Source of the DNA: Bacillota bacterium
Lineage (GTDB): Bacteria; Bacillota; UBA4882; UBA8346
DNA: 64,000 nt
Direction of reading: 5' to 3'
Assembly: GCA_023435225.1 (NCBI GenBank)
Contig: JAEYRX010000096.1
Location: 1-64,000, forward strand
Shown: piece by piece, positions 25,621-33,823 of the stretch
How the letters are laid out: every line of letters begins with the position of its first letter
Position numbering within the stretch: position 1 is the stretch's first letter
Translations under genes and position numbers: made by a program
Notes under the pieces: model-generated
The model's database searches: none
Told to the model about the DNA's origin: nothing
The model's input: the letters and a program-made list of their open reading frames with translations, nothing else

Positions 25621-26269
25621 CTCATTTTTATCAATAATAGAACTATATTTTCAACGCAATGGTGGTTGGAAAAGACTTAAGGGCGAACTTTCCGTCTATT
25701 TTTGGTCCCGAATCGCCGGGAATGAGTTAGCCAAAAAAACGGAAGCGGTTCGCTTTCAAAGTGGTTATCTTTATTTACAAACAGACAGTCCCGCTTTAGC
25801 CCACCAAATATTTTTAATGACAACCGATATTCTTCGGAAATATCATAAACTCTTGGGTCCGGGAATAGTCAAAGGAATAAAAATAAAAGTAGGAGCAATT
25901 AAGAAAAAATATCAAGACTCCGCCCCTATTATTGATAAATTTAAACTAGATGAAAATGAAAAAGCGAAGATTGAAGAATACTGTAAAGAAATAAATGATC
26001 CTGAATTAGCTGAGAGATTTAAAAAGCTAATTAAGTGTTCGATTTTACAATATAAACAGAAAGAAATAAATGGTGGTCACCAATGTTTATCATGCGGGGT
26101 AATAATTGATAAAGAGTTTAATTATTGCCCATGTTGTCAACAAAAGGTAAGTGAAGAAGTTAATGCTTTTTTGGCCTATAAAAAAAAGAACAATCAAGAA
26201 GTTAGTAATGTTGATGATATCAACGAATTAAATCATCTGAAAATAAATTCCTTTTTCAATAAAAGATAA
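25610..26269 (+). CDS. DUF721/DciA-like protein with a C-terminal zinc ribbon
   Basis: A 219-residue protein. Residues 1-95 match the DUF721 (DciA-type) domain by pattern, with WSRIAGNELAKKTEAVRFQS then GYLYLQTDSPALAHQIFLM. DciA helps load the replicative helicase in many bacteria. Residues 155-180 hold CxxC-x9-CPCC (CLSCGVIIDKEFNYCPCC), a likely zinc ribbon not present in the simple family members. The TTG start at 25610 has AAGGAG about nine bases upstream and overlaps recF by 11 bases, suggesting coupling. The location between recF and gyrB is the usual place of DUF721 genes in Gram-positive bacteria. The helicase-loading role is inferred. Confidence 0.75.
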   Translation: MAGSSFLSIIELYFQRNGGWKRLKGELSVYFWSRIAGNELAKKTEAVRFQSGYLYLQTDSPALAHQIFLMTTDILRKYHKLLGPGIVKGIKIKVGAIKKKYQDSAPIIDKFKLDENEKAKIEEYCKEINDPELAERFKKLIKCSILQYKQKEINGGHQCLSCGVIIDKEFNYCPCCQQKVSEEVNAFLAYKKKNNQEVSNVDDINELNHLKINSFFNKR

Positions 26270-26291
26270 CCTTATTAGCGGAGGGATTAAT

Positions 26292-26552
26292 ATGTTTATA
26301 CATTTAGGAGGAGAAACTTTAGTCGATTCAAAAAGTATTATAGCTATAATAAATACTGAAAATGCATTAGGAGCAAATAGTACTAAAGAATTTTTAAAAA
26401 CGGCCCAAGAAGAAGGGTTTGTAAAAAAATTAAACTCCGAATTTACCTCAATGGTAATCACCGATAAAACCGTATATCTTTCTCCTATTTCATCTCTTAC
26501 TTTAAAGAAAAGGGCCGGTTTTGTTGATAATTTAGATACAAAATGTAGATAA
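26292..26552 (+). CDS. remB: DUF370 protein RemB (YaaB)
   Basis: An 86-residue DUF370 protein, paralogous to RemA, the DNA-binding regulator of extracellular matrix genes in Bacillus. The start MFIHLGGETLVDSKSIIAII and the later SSLTLKKRA are typical for the RemB form found between recF and gyrB. GGAGG precedes the ATG. Its target genes are not indicated by the sequence. Confidence 0.88.
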   Translation: MFIHLGGETLVDSKSIIAIINTENALGANSTKEFLKTAQEEGFVKKLNSEFTSMVITDKTVYLSPISSLTLKKRAGFVDNLDTKCR

Positions 26553-26605
26553 ATAAATGAGGAAATTTAAGAAGCGTAAATTTATTGATTCGGAAGGGGT
26601 TTCGA

Positions 26606-28534
26606 ATGGATAACGAAAAGACAATTGAACACCAGGAAGGTTCATCCAAATATGATGCCAATCAGATTCAGATTTTAGAAGGGCTGGAAGCGGTTCGGCG
26701 CCGTCCAAGTATGTACATAGGTAGCACTTGTGTTAAGGGTTTACACCATCTTGTTTATGAAATTGTTGATAACAGTATTGATGAGGCTTTAGCTGGTTAT
26801 TGCGATAAAATAGTCATTACTTTAAATAGTGACGGATCAGTGACTGTTGAAGATAACGGACGAGGAATTCCGGTAGATATTCATCCTAAGGAAAAAAAAT
26901 CAGCTTTGGAAGTTGTAATGACTATCTTGCATGCCGGAGGTAAATTTGGCGGGGAAGGATATAAGGTCTCAGGTGGTTTGCATGGAGTAGGTCTTTCAGT
27001 TGTTAACGCACTTTCTGAAACTATGGAAGTCTGGGTAAAAATGAATGGTAATTTATATTATCAATGCTATCATAAAGGGGTCCCGGTAGAAGCGGTAAAA
27101 ATAATTGGTAAAGCCGAAGGAACCGGGACCACAGTTAAATTCAAAGCTGATGCTGAAATTTTCGAAGTCTGTGAATTTAGCTATGATTATCTGACCCACC
27201 GTATTAGAGAATTGGCTTTTCTTAACCGAGGGGTTAAAATAGTTCTTCAAGAGGAATTATCTAATAAAGAAGTGGTTTTTCACTATACAGGAGGTATTAT
27301 TTCTTTTATTGAACATTTAAATAAAACCAAAAATCCGGTTCATAAAGAAATTATTTATATTCATAAGAAAATTGATGAAAACGAAATAGAAGTTGCCCTC
27401 CAGTATAACGATAGTTTTGTTGAGAGTGTATTTTCTTTTGCGAATAATATCAATACCCATGAGGGCGGAACTCATTTGTCCGGATTTAGATCGGCTCTTA
27501 CCAGGACTTTAAATGATTATGCCCGAAAAGCGAATTTAATCAAGGAAAATGAAGCCAGTCTTTCCGGTGATGATGTTCGTGAAGGATTAACCGCGGTTAT
27601 TAGTATTAAACTTCGTTTTCCCCAATTTGAAGGACAGACCAAAACCAAACTGGGAAACAGTGAAATGAGAGGCTTGGTTGAAACTGTGGTTAATGAAGGG
27701 TTAGCGGAATTTTTAGAAGAAACGCCAACCGCCGGAAAAAAAGTTATAGAAAAATGTTTACTGGCCGCAAAAGCCCGGGAAGCCGCCAGAAAAGCTAAAG
27801 ATTTAACCAGACGTAAAAATGCCTTGGAAGTAAGTTCCTTACCGGGAAAGTTGGCGGATTGTTCATTTAAGGAACCGGAATTATCGGAGTTATATTTGGT
27901 TGAGGGCGATTCGGCCGGCGGATCGGCTAAGCAAGGAAGAGATCGACGTTTCCAGGCTATTCTGCCTTTGAGGGGTAAAATTCTCAATGTTGAAAAAGCC
28001 AGTCTAGACAAAGTATTGAATAATGAAGAAATCAAGGCGATGATTACGGCCTTGGGGACCGGTTTTGGTGAAGATTTTGATTCGTCAAAACTAAGATACC
28101 ACAAGATAATAACTATGACCGATGCTGATGTAGATGGTTCTCATATTAGGACCTTGTTGTTAACTTTCTTTTATCGCTTTATGACACCGTTAATTGAAGA
28201 TGGGTATGTCTACATAGCCCAGCCACCATTATATCAAGTAAAACAGAATAAAAATGAATATTATGCATATTCCGATAAGGAGTTAGAGGAATTATTAGCT
28301 AAAATAGGGCGGCAGGGTATAACTATCCAACGATATAAAGGTTTAGGTGAAATGAATGCGGATCAGCTCTGGGAAACTACCATGAATCCAGAAGGCCGGA
28401 CTATTCTAAAAGTGACTATGGAGGATGCAGTTCTAGCTGATGAAACCTTCTCAATGTTGATGGGGGATAAAGTAGAACCCCGTAAAGAATTTATTCAAGC
28501 TCATGCCCGGGAAGTTAGAAATTTGGATGTATAA
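26606..28534 (+). CDS. gyrB: DNA gyrase subunit B
   Basis: The ATPase subunit of gyrase, which introduces negative supercoils. About 642 residues, normal for the short Gram-positive type. Visible parts are the GHKL ATPase with YEIVDNSIDEALAGYC, DNGRGIPVDIHP and GGLHGVGLSVVNALS, and the TOPRIM region with YLVEGDSAGGSAKQGRDRRF and TMTDADVDGSHIRTLLLTFF. The ATG at 26606 has GGAAGGGG upstream; an earlier ATG adds seven residues without a good ribosome site. gyrA, usually next, is missing: a methyltransferase gene follows. Confidence 0.96.
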   Translation: MDNEKTIEHQEGSSKYDANQIQILEGLEAVRRRPSMYIGSTCVKGLHHLVYEIVDNSIDEALAGYCDKIVITLNSDGSVTVEDNGRGIPVDIHPKEKKSALEVVMTILHAGGKFGGEGYKVSGGLHGVGLSVVNALSETMEVWVKMNGNLYYQCYHKGVPVEAVKIIGKAEGTGTTVKFKADAEIFEVCEFSYDYLTHRIRELAFLNRGVKIVLQEELSNKEVVFHYTGGIISFIEHLNKTKNPVHKEIIYIHKKIDENEIEVALQYNDSFVESVFSFANNINTHEGGTHLSGFRSALTRTLNDYARKANLIKENEASLSGDDVREGLTAVISIKLRFPQFEGQTKTKLGNSEMRGLVETVVNEGLAEFLEETPTAGKKVIEKCLLAAKAREAARKAKDLTRRKNALEVSSLPGKLADCSFKEPELSELYLVEGDSAGGSAKQGRDRRFQAILPLRGKILNVEKASLDKVLNNEEIKAMITALGTGFGEDFDSSKLRYHKIITMTDADVDGSHIRTLLLTFFYRFMTPLIEDGYVYIAQPPLYQVKQNKNEYYAYSDKELEELLAKIGRQGITIQRYKGLGEMNADQLWETTMNPEGRTILKVTMEDAVLADETFSMLMGDKVEPRKEFIQAHAREVRNLDV

Positions 28535-28552
28535 ATAAAAAGGCGGTGTAAC

Positions 28553-29386
28553 ATGCGGGAAAATAAAGAAGGAACCGATTACGGATTAAGATTTATGGCT
28601 GAAGTTTTAAAAGCGGAACATCTTCATTGGGGATACTTCCCGGAAAAAAAGTTCTCCGGGGACCAAATGACTTTTGCAGAAGTAAAAAAAGCCCAGTTAG
28701 AATATACTAAACATTTATTTTCATTCATTCCGGATAATGTAAAGAGCATTCTGGATGTAGGAGCCGGTCTGGGAAAAACGGCCAGTTTGCTTATGGAAAA
28801 AGGTTATCAGGTTCATTGTTTGTCAAATGATAAATATCAACAAACTAAAATTAATGAAAGATATCCGGAGATCCCTTTTACCAAAAGTAAGTTTGAAGAG
28901 AGTAATTTAGGAAAACAATTTGATCTGGTCTTAATGAGTGAAAGTGTTCAATATCTGAAATGGAATAAAGCTTTACAAAAATTAGATGAGGTATTGAAAC
29001 CGGGTGGCTTTTTATTGACTTCGGATTATTACCGGAAGGAAGATGGCTCGTTTTATCAAACCTGTAAAGTAAGAGAAGTATTCGAAGCCGCTACTAAAGA
29101 CAAGTTTAATTTGATTAAAGAAGACGATATTACCGATAATATTCTGCCAACCCTGGATTTTGCAATTTTTAGTTTTAATAACTATATTCTACCGGCAGCC
29201 AATATATTCAGTGAGGCTATTCAAAATAGTACTCCGGGATTTGTACGTTTCATGGCTAAAGTTTTTTTAGGAAAACAACTGGCAAAAGCTAAACATTATA
29301 TTTGGGAGCATACTCCGGAGAAATTCGACCGTGTAAAATTTAAGCAAGAGTTGTATTATCTGATGCAGTTATGGCAAAAAAAATAA
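28553..29386 (+). CDS. Class I SAM-dependent methyltransferase
   Basis: A 277-residue methyltransferase of unknown substrate. Motif I is SILDVGAGLGKTASLLMEKG (about residues 65-84), motif II region VHCLSNDKYQ, motif IV FDLVLMSESVQYL, and LKPGGFLLTSDYYRK follows. The N-terminal HLHWGYFPE resembles enzymes acting on lipids or small molecules (ubiquinone/cyclopropane-type), which places no firm limit on the substrate. It starts 18 bases after gyrB with AGGCGGTG as ribosome site, so it may be the last gene of the dnaN operon. It converges with the diguanylate cyclase gene. Confidence 0.8.
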   Translation: MRENKEGTDYGLRFMAEVLKAEHLHWGYFPEKKFSGDQMTFAEVKKAQLEYTKHLFSFIPDNVKSILDVGAGLGKTASLLMEKGYQVHCLSNDKYQQTKINERYPEIPFTKSKFEESNLGKQFDLVLMSESVQYLKWNKALQKLDEVLKPGGFLLTSDYYRKEDGSFYQTCKVREVFEAATKDKFNLIKEDDITDNILPTLDFAIFSFNNYILPAANIFSEAIQNSTPGFVRFMAKVFLGKQLAKAKHYIWEHTPEKFDRVKFKQELYYLMQLWQKK

Positions 29387-29398
29387 ATCATAAAAAAT

Positions 29399-30400
29399 TT
29401 AAAGTTTGAATGCTTTTTTATGGTGATATAGTTCTTGGTCGGCTTTTTCCATCAATTCTTCAAAAGTAACTGCATAATCCGGATAGTTGACCGATCCATA
29501 AGAGAGAGTAAGCTTTTTAGGTGGAAAACATTCTTCACCGGTAAAATGCCTTTCTTCAATTAACTCTTGTATCTTTTGAATTGTTTGTGATTCGCTTTTT
29601 TCAGTTGCTTTTTCCACATATATAATAAATTCATCCCCCGAAATCCGGACTACAATATCAGTGGGAGATACAGCCTGTTTCAAAATTTCTCCGACTTTTT
29701 TTAACAGGGAATCTCCCATGGCATGTCCCCAGTGGTCATTATAATATTTAAAATAGTTAATATCCAACATTATCAGAGAAAAATTTTTATGGCCTTTAAT
29801 TGCTTGCAGCACTTTCATTTTGAGGAAACGCCGGTTAAATAAACCGGTTAAATCATCTCGGGTAACAGTCCGCATAATTTTTTGATGATATCGGATGGAA
29901 ATTTTATTATTAAATTCATTAACCCATAGAAATAACAAAGCTAATATAAATATTGTTAGATCATATAAAGAAGTTTTCCAGGAGAAATTAGTCTGGTAAA
30001 AATAAAAAGTTATTAACGTTAATAATAATATACCAAGATTAACAGTACCGGAGCGAACCCCGAATTCCCGGGAAAAAAGTATTGTAGGGGCTAAAAGGAA
30101 CAAAAATAAAGGGCTGTTTTTCCCTCCACTTATTAGAATCAAACCTAAAATATAGGTATTAGTACCTAAAATATTTATCCAGTCAGTTATTGAAGGAGTT
30201 TTATTCAATAAAGCTCTTTTCCACCGCGAAAAATCGATTATCAAAACCAATAATTCCATTATTAACAGCAGAAACAAAAATAGCTTATATTTAGGAGAAA
30301 TAAGAAAATAAACTATGGGTGTAAGTAATAATAATAATGGACGTAATTGGCGTAAAGAGAGACGGATCGCATAAGTTTTCCCTTTATCATATCGGTACAA
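29399..30400 (-). CDS. Membrane-bound diguanylate cyclase (GGDEF domain)
   Basis: Makes cyclic-di-GMP from two GTP. Residues 20-165 contain about six hydrophobic segments, a membrane sensor of no recognised family. The GGDEF domain covers 175-333: DDLTGLFNRRFL, LIMLDINYFKYYNDHWGHAMGD, and the active-site loop RISGDEFIIY at 252-261, where SGDEF replaces GGDEF, a variant found in active enzymes. The inhibitory RxxD site expected at 245-248 reads SPTD, so product inhibition is probably absent. The TTG start at 30400 has GGGGGTGAAG upstream. A cyclic-di-GMP riboswitch lies 60 bases upstream. Confidence 0.88.
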   Translation of the reverse strand: MYRYDKGKTYAIRLSLRQLRPLLLLLTPIVYFLISPKYKLFLFLLLIMELLVLIIDFSRWKRALLNKTPSITDWINILGTNTYILGLILISGGKNSPLFLFLLAPTILFSREFGVRSGTVNLGILLLTLITFYFYQTNFSWKTSLYDLTIFILALLFLWVNEFNNKISIRYHQKIMRTVTRDDLTGLFNRRFLKMKVLQAIKGHKNFSLIMLDINYFKYYNDHWGHAMGDSLLKKVGEILKQAVSPTDIVVRISGDEFIIYVEKATEKSESQTIQKIQELIEERHFTGEECFPPKKLTLSYGSVNYPDYAVTFEELMEKADQELYHHKKAFKL

Positions 30401-30438
30401 AACTTCACCCCCGTATATTGTATGGATAAGGAAGGGAA

Positions 30439-30558
30439 TAAAAAAAACAACTTATATTTCGGTAGCCCGGCGATCATAGTGTTTTATCTACACTTTAGAT
30501 CCGTAGCTTTGCGTCTCAAGCTTTCGCTGGATTTGCTATTATCGGATGAAGTTGTTAT
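30439..30558 (-). promoter_or_regulatory. Cyclic-di-GMP-I (GEMM-I) riboswitch with terminator
   Basis: Read on the minus strand, the aptamer (about 30545 to 30460) contains GCAAATCC, the GCGAAAGC tetraloop hairpin, GAGACGCAAAGCTACGGATC, then ATCGCCGGGCTACCGA, a near-consensus GEMM-I. Upstream AACAACTT (about 30557-30550) is fully complementary to AAGTTGTT just after the aptamer (30454-30447), and this is followed by a T-run. The helix thus extends P1 and ends as a terminator, which suggests an OFF switch: ligand binding stabilises P1 and stops transcription of the diguanylate cyclase gene. The aptamer assignment is from sequence pattern; the switching direction is inferred. Confidence 0.88.
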
Positions 30559-30784
30559 TCTTAGAAATAGATATATATGAATTATACCCCTATAGGTTAA
30601 ATATGGCAATACAAATTGCTTGCATTTGGAAACAACGAGAATTATTTCAAACTAACCTTACTTGCTAGAAGTTATTTAATTATGTTAATATATAAGTTGA
30701 ATTAAATTCTCATAATGAAGATCGTATATATAAGTTGAAAAAAATTTAACGAACCTAAAGCCGGATGTAAATTAGGTAAATCTT

Positions 30785-31300
30785 ATGAATGAAGAAAACC
30801 AGCCGGAGAATGAAAGAGAAGAAGATCAGATCTTTATCCGGGAAGCTTTAATTGAAGCCGGAAAAGCCGCTCTGATTGGTGAAATTCCAATCGGGGCAGT
30901 TGTTGTCTTTGATGGGGAGATAATTGCCAGGGCTTATAATCTTCGGGAGACCACCGGAGATCCCACTGCTCATGCCGAAATATTAGCTTTAAGATCGGCG
31001 GCGCAACTTCGAAAAAGTTGGCGGCTTAACGGAGCTACTCTTTATACTACACTTGAGCCTTGTCCAATGTGTGCCGGAGCAATGGTTTTAGCTAGAATCA
31101 AACGGTTGGTATATGGAGCTATCGACCCAAAAGCAGGAGCGGCAGGAACCTTAATGAATATTGTCCAAGATCAAAGATTAAATCACCAAATAGAAATAAA
31201 TTCTGGTGTTTTAGCCTTGGACTGTGGTAATATAATAAAGGAGTTTTTTAAGGAACGACGAATTAAAGACTTTTTACCAAAAGATGATTGTAATTTGTGA
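30785..31300 (+). CDS. tadA: tRNA-specific adenosine deaminase TadA
   Basis: Converts wobble A34 to inosine in tRNA-Arg(ACG). The 171 residues include the zinc deaminase motifs TAHAEI (H63, catalytic E65) and EPCPMCAGA (C93, C96). An acidic 15-residue N-terminal extension precedes the core. The gene begins the tadA-tRNA-Ser stretch; in many Firmicutes tadA is followed by the SRP RNA and dnaX, which are not found here. Confidence 0.93.
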   Translation: MNEENQPENEREEDQIFIREALIEAGKAALIGEIPIGAVVVFDGEIIARAYNLRETTGDPTAHAEILALRSAAQLRKSWRLNGATLYTTLEPCPMCAGAMVLARIKRLVYGAIDPKAGAAGTLMNIVQDQRLNHQIEINSGVLALDCGNIIKEFFKERRIKDFLPKDDCNL

Positions 31301-31356
31301 TTTATTTTTTACAGCTGAAAATATTATTTGTTAACCGGTATCATCTAAGATGATAT

Positions 31357-31446
31357 GGAGAGATGGCTGAGCGGTTGAAGGCGCCCGCCTCGAAAGCGGG
31401 TAGGGATTTACGTCCCTCGCGAGTTCGAATCTCGCTCTCTCCGCCA
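31357..31446 (+). tRNA. tRNA-Ser (anticodon CGA)
   Basis: A full cloverleaf with long variable arm: acceptor GGAGAGA pairs with TCTCTCC, anticodon stem CCCGC/GCGGG encloses CTCGAAA (anticodon CGA, reading UCG), and the T loop is GTTCGAATC. The CCA end is encoded. It lies 57 bases after tadA. Confidence 0.97.
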
Positions 31447-31452
31447 TTTAAA

Positions 31453-31480
31453 TCAATTAACAATTAACAATGAACAATTA
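31453..31480 (+). repeat. Short intergenic repeat, copy 1
   Basis: TCAATTAACAAT then TAACAATGAACAATTA recurs at 52413-52440 with about two mismatches. Looser relatives occur near 37,160. It may be part of a dispersed repeat family. Confidence 0.45.
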
Positions 31481-31518
31481 AAGTGAATTAAAAACTAATA
31501 AAAACCTTAAAAAGGAAA

Positions 31519-31548
31519 TTGACAGAACATTAATTGTTTTAGTATAAT
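31519..31548 (+). promoter_or_regulatory. Sigma-A promoter for the second serine tRNA
   Basis: TTGACA at 31519-31524, 18-base spacer, TATAAT at 31543-31548, 26 bases before the mature tRNA. Confidence 0.85.
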
Positions 31549-31573
31549 TATATAGCTTTGATAATATTTTTTT

Positions 31574-31661
31574 GGAGAGATGGCCGAGTGGTCGAAGGCG
31601 CACGCCTGGAGCGCGTGTAGGTGTAACAGCCTCTAGGGTTCGAATCCCTATCTCTCCGCCA
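31574..31661 (+). tRNA. tRNA-Ser (anticodon GGA)
   Basis: Class II cloverleaf: acceptor GGAGAGA with TCTCTCC, anticodon stem CACGC/GCGTG with loop CTGGAGC (anticodon GGA, reading UCC and UCU), long variable arm, T loop GTTCGAATC, encoded CCA. It has its own promoter and terminator. Confidence 0.97.
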
Positions 31662-31677
31662 TTAAATATAAACCAAT

Positions 31678-31702
31678 AAACCAGTGAAAACTGGTTTTTT
31701 TT
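31678..31702 (+). terminator. Rho-independent terminator after the tRNA genes
   Basis: AAACCAGT pairs with ACTGGTTT around a GAAA-type loop and runs into T8. Confidence 0.88.
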
Positions 31703-31862
31703 CTAATCTTTTTAGAGGAAAAGTTTATAGTAATTATTAGTGATCGTGTATTGATAATATTTTCCGCTTTCTTTAAGACATTAACTATAATTATAAAAAT
31801 TCCTTAACAAGGACCTTCTAAAAATTCGGAGAAATAATAGCAATAATAAGGAGTGGTCTTAG

Positions 31863-32618
31863 ATGCTAAAATTGAAACAAATTGAATTAAAACTTGGTGA
31901 GGAGCGCAATGAAGTTCAGATTTTAAAAAACATCTCCTTGAATTTTGAACGCGGTAAGTTATATGTAATAACCGGACCAAATGGAGGAGGAAAAACTTCT
32001 ATTGCTAAAGTTATTATGGGAATTTACCAACCTTCAGGCGGGAGAATACTGCTTGATGATGAAGAAGTCACGGAATTAGGAATTACTGAACGGGCTAAAA
32101 GAGGGATTCGTTATGCTTTTCAAAACCCTCCCCGTTTTAAGGGGATTGACATTGAACGCTTTCTGAAACTTGCCAGTGGAGAAGTAAACTTAAATGAACT
32201 ACGGGCAACTATGGTTAGGATTGGACTCTGTCCCGAGGATTATCTAAATCGGATGGCTGATAACTCACTATCGGGCGGCGAGATGAAACGGCTGGAGGTC
32301 GCATCGGTTTTGTTAGGCCAAACCAAAGTGGCGATTCTGGATGAACCGGAGGCAGGTGTAGATCTTTGGGGTTTTGAACAATTATTAAACCTGGTAATTT
32401 ACTCTCATCGTAACGCCGGAGAAAGGACAACCATTATCATATCCCATAACGAAAGATTCTTGGAAGCAGCGGATGAAATTATTGTCGTAGCAGGTGGAAT
32501 TATTCAGGAACAAGGGAAAATGGATACAATCCGGCCATTGATCCAGGAAGGAATTCATTGCCGTTGGCGTAAAATTTGTCTCGGGGAGGAAGAATATGCA
32601 ACTCAATGCTCTCGATAA
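31863..32618 (+). CDS. sufC: Fe-S cluster assembly ATPase, SufC/SmsC type
   Basis: An ABC-type ATPase of 251 residues that powers Fe-S cluster assembly on a SufB/D scaffold. Walker A is TGPNGGGKTSIAK, the signature is NSLSGGEMKRLEVASVLL, and Walker B is VAILDEPEAGVDLWG, with the E and D typical of SufC. It overlaps the scaffold gene by 23 bases. No sufS, sufU or second scaffold gene follows, so this is the two-gene minimal (SMS) form known from anaerobes and archaea. Confidence 0.88.
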   Translation: MLKLKQIELKLGEERNEVQILKNISLNFERGKLYVITGPNGGGKTSIAKVIMGIYQPSGGRILLDDEEVTELGITERAKRGIRYAFQNPPRFKGIDIERFLKLASGEVNLNELRATMVRIGLCPEDYLNRMADNSLSGGEMKRLEVASVLLGQTKVAILDEPEAGVDLWGFEQLLNLVIYSHRNAGERTTIIISHNERFLEAADEIIVVAGGIIQEQGKMDTIRPLIQEGIHCRWRKICLGEEEYATQCSR

Positions 32619-33516
32619 AGATTTATTAAAAGAAATAGCCGATTTACATGGAGTACCACAAGGTGCTTATAATATTCGTAAGAATGGAGAGTCTTTGGGC
32701 CGGGAGTCTCGAGAGGGCATTACCATTACTCCTAAGGAAGATCGACCGGGAATAAATATTCAAATTACTCCCGGGACCGTCAATCAGTCGGTACATATAC
32801 CGGTAATGCTTACTATTCCGGGATTACATGATGTGGTTTATAATACATTTGAAGTCGGCGCCGGGTCTGATGTATTAATAGTCGCCGGTTGTGGTATACA
32901 TACAACTTCAGGGAAAAGCCAACATGATGGAGTTCATGAATTCTTCATTCGTAAAGGGGCCAAAATCAAGTACGTGGAAAAACATTATGGAGCCGGGGGA
33001 GGAACCGCCGAACGAGTTCTAAATCCGGTGACTATTATCCACCTGGAGGAAGGGGCTACGGCCGAATTGGAACTGGTTCAAATCCGGGGGATTGATAATA
33101 CCGAGCGGAAAACGGAGATATTTCAAGCAGCGAATAGCCGGATAATCATGAATGAGCGACTGCTTACCCATGAAGAGCAACGAGCTTATTCAGAAATTAC
33201 AGTTCATTTACAAGGTGATGGGAGTAACGCCGAAGTATTAACCAGATCGGTTGGGCAGAATCATTCGGTCCAGGTATTTAAAGCGAGTTTAATAGGTTAT
33301 GGCCGCTGTAAAGGACATTTATCTTGTGATTCTATTATTATGGGAGAAGCCGATATTCGATCACAACCGGAAATATGGGCTAAAAGCGCTGAAGCTGAAT
33401 TAACTCATGAGGCGGCTATCGGTAAGCTTTCAGGAGAACAAATCATGAAATTAATGACTTTTGGATTGACTGAGGAAGAAGCGGTCCGGACTTTATTAGA
33501 TGGTTATTTACGGTAA
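32596..33516 (+). CDS. SufB/SufD-family scaffold protein, SmsB type
   Basis: A 306-residue scaffold for Fe-S assembly, shorter than SufB (about 470). The beta-helix core is seen from about 75 to 260 (GAGSDVLIVAGCGIHTTSG, EGATAELELVQIRGI), and the C-terminal SufBD signature is intact: GHLSCDSIIMGEADIRSQPE, then LTHEAAIGKLSGEQIMKLMT. Cys and His residues suited for cluster binding are present. The ATG lies in the sufC 3' end with GGGGAGG as ribosome site. It probably forms a B2C2-type complex with SufC. Confidence 0.87.
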   Translation: MQLNALDKDLLKEIADLHGVPQGAYNIRKNGESLGRESREGITITPKEDRPGINIQITPGTVNQSVHIPVMLTIPGLHDVVYNTFEVGAGSDVLIVAGCGIHTTSGKSQHDGVHEFFIRKGAKIKYVEKHYGAGGGTAERVLNPVTIIHLEEGATAELELVQIRGIDNTERKTEIFQAANSRIIMNERLLTHEEQRAYSEITVHLQGDGSNAEVLTRSVGQNHSVQVFKASLIGYGRCKGHLSCDSIIMGEADIRSQPEIWAKSAEAELTHEAAIGKLSGEQIMKLMTFGLTEEEAVRTLLDGYLR

Positions 33517-33575
33517 AGAGGGCTATTTAGGAAAATAAGGAATTAGCCGATATAAAGATCAAGTGGAAACAAAAA

Positions 33576-33799
33576 TGGGGCTGTTGCAAAATCAAAAAAC
33601 AAATGAAGGCCCTCACCTCCACCAGGCCCTAAAGGACCTGGCTAGGTTTTAAAATCGTTCTCAAGCCCATGAATGGGCTGGGTTACTTCGAAGTTTTGAC
33701 CGAGCCCCGTAGGGGGTTTAGAATGTGTTTTATATAACTAGCCCTGCCGTTTAGGGCAGGGTGGACAGAACGTTCAAAAAGCATTTTGCAACAGCCCCA
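33576..33799 (+). mobile_element. MITE-like element with 17-bp terminal inverted repeats
   Basis: TGGGGCTGTTGCAAAAT at 33576-33592 is a perfect inverted copy of ATTTTGCAACAGCCCCA at 33783-33799. The ends resemble insertion-sequence termini with a CTGTTGCAAA core (as in the IS6 family). The 224-bp body has no transposase and holds three hairpins: CCAGGCCC..GACCTGG, AGCCCATGAATGGGCT and CCCTGCCGTTTAGGGCAGGG. No target duplication is visible. It sits 25 bases upstream of the next gene's start. Confidence 0.75.
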
Positions 33800-33823
33800 A
33801 GTTCGTCTGGGGGAATCAGGGAG

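Noticed and set aside
30680..30745. Direct repeat ATATATAAGTTGAA as an operator
   Set aside because: Two short AT-rich matches, also seen loosely at 2,680 and 45,625, are too weak to call a regulatory site or repeat family.
31300..31860. SRP RNA expected after tadA
   Set aside because: No GGAA-tetraloop helix 8 core was found; the region is explained by two serine tRNAs and a terminator.
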